A DNA stretch of 64,000 bases from Glandiceps talaboti. Lineage: Eukaryota; Hemichordata; Enteropneusta; Spengelidae. Positions 53,001-64,000 of this stretch are shown piece by piece. Within the stretch, counting starts at the first letter, position 1. Each line of letters starts with the position of its first letter. Made by a program: the position numbers and the translations under genes. The notes below the pieces were generated by a model, which saw only the letters and a program-made list of their open reading frames with translations, had not been told where the DNA came from and made no database searches. The stretch covers positions 8,278,001 to 8,342,000 of the forward strand of contig NC_135558.1 of assembly GCF_964340395.1 (NCBI RefSeq). The letters are read 5' to 3'.

Positions 53001-56000
53001 GATTGATAGATTTGTGTTCTGAGACCCAATAATGAGCAAACTGAAATTAGACGAAATCGACTTTCATTACCTCCATTGTAACATTAGCATTACCGTCTAC
53101 TGCACCTGGAGGTACTTCCAATGACACCAGACTGTTCCCACTCGAATATGTTCCACCCTTTGCAGTTATTCCAATATTTTTTCTGAGAGGTCTTGATATA
53201 ACTGCATACATGGAACAACAAGTAATCTCTGCCATTATGCATTCTCCTCTCTAAAACATGAACGAAAGGTAAACGTCAAAAATTTGGTCAATACAAATTT
53301 GAAATAAAAAGGGCTACTTCTAGTTACATACACAAATATATACACGGGAAAAAACAATCACGCATACATCCGTACATACATCTATTCATATATGCATAAA
53401 TACATACATACATACATACATACATACAGACAGACAGACAGACAGACAGACATACATACACACAAACACACATACATACATACATACATACATACATACA
53501 TACATACATACATACATACATACATACATACAATTGATAGCATTATATTTTACCATCGTAGATTCCAGTTCCTGCCATCTTATGCCATCATCACTCCTTA
53601 CGATAACATTATGGCGAGATGGATCCCAGGAATTAAGTTGGTATCCCAGTGTAACGCATGGCAATCCCATTTGAAGAGGTGACATGTTGATGACGTCCGT
53701 TTCCAACTCTTCAAAGTCATTAAGTGCTGGTCTCCTGCCCACCAATTCCATTTCAAACTCAATTGTGCTCTCCAAGACATTAGGAGGCACACGTAGCCAA
53801 AACCCAGATAGTAATTCATGTCTTTCCTGTAAATGGGCATCAGTAATGTTACTGCATAGTAGTTCATTACAACAAAGTTTGTTATTATTTATGCAATAAA
53901 AAGAACTTTAAAACTTTAAATACTCAAACAAAAATGAACCCGAAAATGTCCTTTACACACCTCTATAACATGCTGTGGCATTAACTTCACACGTATGCGT
54001 TTATCGGCATGACCTGCAACATGTGAAGGGAAATCCTGTATGACGAATGTAATATGTGTGACAGATATGAATGCTGTGGGACAATTAAATGCAAAATCAT
54101 TGCCGTGTCTCCTGACTTGAAATGGCTAAATTATTTAGTAAAAGCAAGTGAACATTTGCCACATGTTCCTAGAGTAAGGTGAACATACAGCATTAGTAAG
54201 ATAGACGTATGCACACATACATATACAACCCCCACATACATTCAAACACACACATACACGTACACACATATGCATGATGTGTGTGTGTGTGTGTGGCAGT
54301 CTTCATTTTCAGAGGTGTTTACAAGTATTGGAAAGCCCTTTCTTGCATGAAGATATGAAATCACTAACCTTGTGTCCATCGATCTCTGAGATACAACCTA
54401 ATAGCTTCTACACCTCTATGACACACGACCATCGGAGGATCAAAAAGTGGGTTACCATCCAATAATAACTCCTGTAGTTTGTTCAGGGGTCTGATCACAG
54501 CATGGCTCAATTCGCGGATGGAATTATTTCTTAGATTCAGCAAACGAAGTTCATGTAGTTTTGCCATATTGACCGGTATCACTTTCAACTTGTTTGTGTT
54601 CAGGTCGAGCTCTGTGAGTTTTCCCAATTCAAACAATTCCGATGGCAAACCTTGGATATGGTTGTTATGGAGACAAAGTTTCTGAAGCTTCCTTAGGTTA
54701 CCAATACCTTTAGGAATAGCTGCTATTTGGTTCCCGAACATGTATAATTCTGTCAGTTTGTTCAATCCAAATATCTCTGATGGTATTTGCTTAATTGGGT
54801 TGCTTCCTAGACTCAGCTTCTGAAGCGCAGACAAATTACCAATATCTTCAGGAATTGAGTAGACTTCATTTTCATATACATACAACTCTCTCAATTTCTT
54901 CATATTGAAAACGCCCAATGGTATTTCTGTGAGTTTGTTGGTGCTAATACCAAGCTCTCGCAGCTTTTCCAGTTTTCCAATACCTTCTGGAAGGTTGGGT
55001 AGTTGATTTTCATGCATATACAATTCAGTTAAGTCCGTCAGTTGACACACATCTGGAGGCAGTTCTTGAATTTGATTAGTTGCTATATTCAACTTCCTGA
55101 GTTTCTTCAGCTTACCAATATCAGATGGAATGTTGGTTATCTGTGTATCCCGAACGCAAAGTTCGTTTAATTCCGTGATTTCGAACAGTCCTGATGGTAG
55201 TTCAGTTATTCGATTGGCGGCGACGTCCAACCTCTGTAGGTTCTTCAATTTACAAATGTCTTGGGGAATACTGGTCAGTTGGTTTTCACTCAAACGAAGG
55301 TCTGTCAACCCTCTCATCTTAAACAGCTCTGGGGTAATTTCTTTAAGTTTGTTTCCTTTGAGATGTAAGCACTCAAGCCTCTTCAGTGTGCCTATTTCTT
55401 GAGGGATCGTTGTAAGCTGACAGTCACACATTTCTAGTAAACACAATCCACCCAATCCAAATAATTCTGATGGCATTACTTTAAAAGGATTTCTCCCGAG
55501 ACGGAGCATCAGAAGGTTCTTCAGTTTTCTTATATCCCGATGTACAGCCGTGAGTTTGTTTCCAGAGATGGTCAATTCACTCAAGTCCTCCAATTCATAC
55601 AAACCTGTTGGTATTTCCTCGATTTTATTGTATCCTACGTTCAGTGTCGACAACTTCTTTAATTTGCCAATATCTTGTGGAATTTCCGTAAGCTGATTGT
55701 TGGAAATATTCAGGAATGTTAATTCAGTCATTTCAAACATTTCCACTGGCATATCCGTGATGTGGTTGGATTCAATGTTTAGCATCTCAAGTTTGTCTAG
55801 CAGACAATTGTGTCGTGGAATATCGATGAGATGATTGCTATTAACATGTAGTTCAGTTAATTCAGCCATTTGGAACAATTCTACCGGTATGTCTTTGATG
55901 TGATTGTATCCAATATCAAGCTTTCGGAGTTTTTCAAGTTTATAAATTCCTTGAGGAACAGTTGTAAGTTCATTGTCACACATGCTCAGTACAGCTAATT

Positions 56001-57147
56001 CTTTCAGTGCTTACATTTTCAGTTCTGATGGCATTACTTTAAAAGGATTTCTCCCGAGACGGAGCATCAGAAGGTTCTTCAGTTTTCTTATATCCCGATG
56101 TACAGCCGTGAGTTTGTTTCCAGAGATGGTCAATTCACTCAAGTCCTCCAATTCATACAAACCTGTTGGTATTTCCTCGATTTTATTGTATCCTACGTTC
56201 AGTGTCGACAACTTCTTTAATTTGCCAATATCTTGTGGAATTTCCGTAAGCTGATTGTTGGAAATATTCAGGAATGTTAATTCAGTCATTTCAAACATTT
56301 CCACTGGCATATCCGTGATGTGGTTGGATTCAATGTTTAGCATCTCAAGTTTGTCTAGCAGACAATTGTGTCGTGGAATATCGATGAGATGATTGCTATT
56401 AACATGTAGTTCAGTTAATTCAGCCATTTGGAACAATTCTACCGGTATGTCTTTGATGTGATTGTATCCAATATCAAGCTTTCGGAGTTTTTCAAGTTTA
56501 TAAATTCCTTGAGGAACAGTTGTAAGTTCATTGTCACACATGCTCAGTACAGCTAATTCTTTCAGTTCATGTAATTCTGATGGAACGTGAGAGATTTGAT
56601 TACTGTCGACATTCAGAACTTGCAGATTATTCATTTTTCTTATATCCTGAGGAATGCTTGTTATTTTATTTTCAGAGATATCTAATGTTCTTAATTCTTG
56701 TAGCTCAAACAATTCTAATGGCAACTCTTCAATTCCATTGCTTCCAAGATAGACCTTCTGAAGCTGTTTTAGTTGACCAATACTGTGTGGGATACTGGTC
56801 AGCTGGTTATCATGCATATCGAGCTCAATTAATCTTGACGTTGTAAACAGCTCTCGTGGCATTTGTGTGATAACGTTTTCTCTGAAGTACAGTTTCTCTA
56901 GCTTCTGTAACTTCGTGATGGGAATGGGTATTTCACTGAAGCAATTGCTGTCAAGATTCAATATCTGGAGTTCTTGTAGATACGCCATTTCTTCTGGTAA
57001 GTTTGAAAGTCTGTTGCCATTAAGGTGTAATGATTGAAGAGTTGTAATTTGACCAATCAGGGGAGGGATATTTTCCAAACCCATGTACATGTACTCGAAA
57101 CATTCAAGGTCATGGTTTGACTCTAGGTCTGCTTCTAAATAATCCAT
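50095..57147 (-). CDS. LRR-ZU5-UPA-death domain protein (PIDD-like), carries an in-frame stop
   Basis: Exons: 54369-57147, 53961-54013, 53554-53826, 53071-53250, 52881-52973, 52231-52520, 51551-52019, and 50095 to about 50349. The first exon encodes about 30 leucine-rich repeats of 23 residues (L..L.L..N.L..IP), far more than PIDD's seven or so. Next come ZU5-like parts (RSDDGIRWQEL; AKGGTYSSGNSLVSLEVPPG), a UPA-like region (VSFSVEKLSGY onward) and a C-terminal death domain (QWKPLARSLNITDSEIDRIK). This order matches PIDD, which builds caspase-2 or NF-kB signalling platforms. PIDD self-cleavage HFS sites appear replaced (TCCSMY; EKLSGY). A 544-base duplication in the LRR exon brings an in-frame TAA at 56011-56013, so as read the protein stops after about 378 residues. 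The junction into the last exon is uncertain: 50349 keeps frame, 50360 does not, and a small linker exon may be missed. The role is inferred from domains. Confidence 0.8.
53393..53531. repeat. (CATA)n-(CAGA)n microsatellite
   Basis: Lies in the intron between the two ZU5-coding exons of the LRR gene, about 20 bases from the donor of exon 53554-53826. Frames over it are artefacts. Confidence 0.9.
54274..54297. repeat. (GT)n microsatellite
   Basis: A short GT repeat in the intron after the LRR exon. Confidence 0.75.
55465..56566 (-). repeat. 544 bp direct tandem duplication inside the LRR exon
   Basis: 55465-56008 and 56023-56566 are the same wherever I compared them, with a constant offset of 558 bases. 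They are separated by 14 bases (GCTTACATTTTCAG). The offset is a multiple of three, so the frame is kept, but the spacer reads as a TAA stop on the coding strand. Each unit holds about eight LRRs. Confidence 0.95.
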
Positions 57148-61765
<4,618 letters not shown>

Positions 61766-62216
61766 TAGTTATGAGACAGTCAATATCCAAACAAATGTGT
61801 GTGTCTGCCAAAATATCTCTGAATAGGTAAGTTAAAGTGTAGGTAAATTAGCCATACAGTTGTATAATAATGTATTGACTCGAGTTAAATTGGGGTATTG
61901 AAGACAATTTTCAAGTACTCTATGGCTTTCGATAATGTGTATGGTTTGAAATTTTATGCCTCCTACATGTCCTTGTTTTTTTTAAGTGCTTACTGTGGGA
62001 GAGGGACACTCCCCCACACCCTCCCCACTGCCAATCATGGGGATGCTGTTTCTGCCCAGAATCAAGATTGAAAGATAAAACCCTGCTGACTAAGTATCCC
62101 CAAGTACAGCCCAATGTGAGACCCTTTTTCGCAAAGCCAACATATATTTGTAAAGAAATCTGCCATTGCTATGAATTGACTCTGAAGTTGATTTCCACTG
62201 TTTGTTTAATGTAGTG

Positions 62217-62303
62217 TACCATACTGCACATCTCTGAAGTGAGAGGGGGGGGGGGGTACTGTATAATTACACATTAACATATGTGTAGCCGGGGGGGGGG
62301 GGG
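62217..62303. repeat. Poly-G runs
   Basis: Two runs of ten or more G (near 62244 and 62291), each a likely sequencing and length-variable site. No gene is recognised from 61671 to 62940. Confidence 0.7.
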
Positions 62304-62944
62304 CCTACGAAAATACTTGTGTTCATTTAACCAAAATAATTTCTCCCCAGGCTCCCCCTGCTGTAAATTCTGACCCCAGCCTTAGATTGGGCTGTCGTAG
62401 AAAACCTCGACAATAGAGGGTAACAATAACCTCTCTGACAATAAAGGAAATATAATATGGCATCCCTAGCGCCATTTCAGTGAACATGTATTCTCTTGCA
62501 CCTACGTCACTATGCGTCATGCATAATCTGCCATTACTCGAAGGGCATCATCGGCATTTTGTTTATATTTGTGAAGAGTAACTGATGGGTTCTCATGATG
62601 TTTAACCCGGAAGGCAAAATTATAACCAATCAGGCTCCCATCAAGATTTGCCACCGAAATAACACGTGATTGGCATGGGTGGGACTCGATTCTGACATTG
62701 CTGATGGAGAAGATGACATATAACTTTACAGTGATGGTGGTGGCGGTGTTGGTGGGGGGGGGGGGGCGAGACTGACTCTTTTGGCAGCCTGCAGAATGCG
62801 AATCATGTAGTGATGTAGAATTCCACTGCCACATACAAATTTGATTTCTACAATGGTGACTAATTTACATACATAATGACCTGTATGTGTAATCTAGAAT
62901 TAGATTATAAATAGTTTCCTGTTTTCAATTGTATTTGTTCTACA

Positions 62945-63480
62945 GAATAGAGCAAATCTTGTTCAACAAGAGTTCGGAAACTTATTTGCCCTGTCACTGG
63001 CGAGAACAGAGTCATGCTAGTTTCGGTAAAAAACCTCCCGACTTTATAACAGTTACTTCAGACCTGTGTCAGTATCACAGTCATGGTCTCACAGATTTTG
63101 CTGCCTACCGAATAAAGATGGACATGACGTGCCATCGTTCTTCGACAGAGAACAACTCATGAAGATGGGCCTTGGAACCAAACAAATTAAATTTAAAAGA
63201 GATGGCAACCATGACCATGTTACAGACACCATCTTAGGGACAAGATCCGACATTGAGAGAGGGGGAAACACCCAGCGCAAATGTTAAAACTCTATAATAC
63301 AGCTCGAAATTCCACCAACGGAATACAGTGTAGCATACCTGAGGGATGAATCCGTTTTGAGACAGGCCATGGGATATATCAAACCCCTACAAAATAACCT
63401 GGACGGAGAGATGGTGAAGTACGGCATACATAGAGTAATTCTTAAACATGAGTAAAGAAGTACATGTACAAGTTTTCGAG
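62945..63480 (+). pseudogene. Coding-like relic of an uncharacterised protein family
   Basis: Three short blocks look coding but lie in different frames: KKPPDFITVTSD and SHGLTDFAAYRIK near 62950-63110; DGHDVPSFFDREQLMKMGLG with KQIKFKRDGNHDHVTDTIL near 63110-63240; and IPPTEYSVAYLRDESV with MGYIKPLQNNLDGE near 63310-63410. From memory, the last two resemble uncharacterised G2E3/HECT-associated proteins expanded in marine invertebrates; this is unverified. It looks like a broken copy or several exons of one gene. No promoter or end was assigned. Confidence 0.3.
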
Positions 63481-63489
63481 ATATGGGGT

Positions 63490-64000
63490 GCAAAATGTAA
63501 GGAAATGATGCCTCAAATGTGGCTCAAAAACTAACAAAAACTGGTAAACTGTCTCAGAATGATATTGCAAGTAAAATCACTTTATTTTGTTACTTTTCCG
63601 CCACCCTTGGGAAAGAAATTGAGATTCATCCCCTCAAATCATCCTGAGAGGAGAACAATTAAATAGAATATTTCTTATTTGTTTACAGACTATGGGTGGA
63701 TCTTTATACAGGGCAATTGGTGTTTGAAGGTCATTGTGTGTTTGCAGTACGGACGAATACTTCGAGTCGGTACCAGCCTGTCCACTGCCTAAAGCAATTA
63801 ATGACAAGTAGCTATTGAAGTCACTATGAAAATGCTACTGTCAGAACACTCATACAAAAACTCACAGCCCGATATACAACCTGTAACTCCTGGGTACAGG
63901 TGTATACGCCAAAATGAGGGGGCGGAAAAAAGAAAATTGGTACAAAGATTGTGCTTGACTAACTACGGCCAAGTGAAATCCCAATCTATCGAGAGATGAA
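63490..64000. other. Right edge, nothing recognised
   Basis: No exon or repeat recognised on either strand. Confidence 0.4.

Overview
This is a 64 kb window of AT-rich, intron-rich animal DNA. The marks of a eukaryote are GT-AG introns, long non-coding stretches, many microsatellites, and SINE, LINE and hAT-type repeats. The gene content points to a marine invertebrate bilaterian, for example a hemichordate, lancelet, brachiopod or similar. I cannot fix the species from sequence alone.

Left part (1-29 kb): a head-to-head gene pair. PTPA, the PP2A phosphatase activator, runs on the minus strand in nine exons (8774 to 2850). CRAT, carnitine O-acetyltransferase, runs on the plus strand in fifteen exons (9115 to 28893). 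They share a 340 bp intergenic promoter. From memory, the human PTPA and CRAT genes are also divergent neighbours, so this looks like an anciently conserved bidirectional pair. CRAT has a mitochondrial-leader-like first exon, a 10.9 kb first intron, an internal in-frame Met at the start of the core, and a C-terminal SKL peroxisomal signal.

Middle part (29-43 kb): SINE and LINE debris, then a second, tandem CRAT gene (33894-42678). Its introns sit at the same places as in the first copy. It keeps the catalytic His, the carnitine and CoA contacts and the SKL end, but differs in the STS and FGPVVPDGYG motifs and has no recognisable mitochondrial leader. This suggests division of labour after duplication.

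Right part (43-64 kb): three minus-strand genes. These are a single-exon GNAT acetyltransferase (43533-44192), a single-exon PGAP4-type GPI-glycan GalNAc transferase (47585-48856), and a large PIDD-like gene encoding about 30 leucine-rich repeats, ZU5/UPA modules and a death domain (50095-57147). The LRR exon of the last gene holds a 544 bp tandem duplication, identical as far as I could read, whose junction contributes an in-frame stop. It is either a broken allele or an assembly artefact. The last 7 kb hold one exon of a type-B carboxylesterase, a long CT microsatellite and a coding-like relic.

Most small open frames in the window are chance or microsatellite frames. No retrovirus, LTR element, Polinton, rRNA gene, true tRNA gene or CRISPR array was recognised. 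Structural oddities worth attention: a splice donor embedded in a 20 bp tandem repeat, two intronic copies of an exon end with its donor, an in-frame duplication of the SKL-stop segment in CRAT, and the intragenic duplication in the LRR gene.
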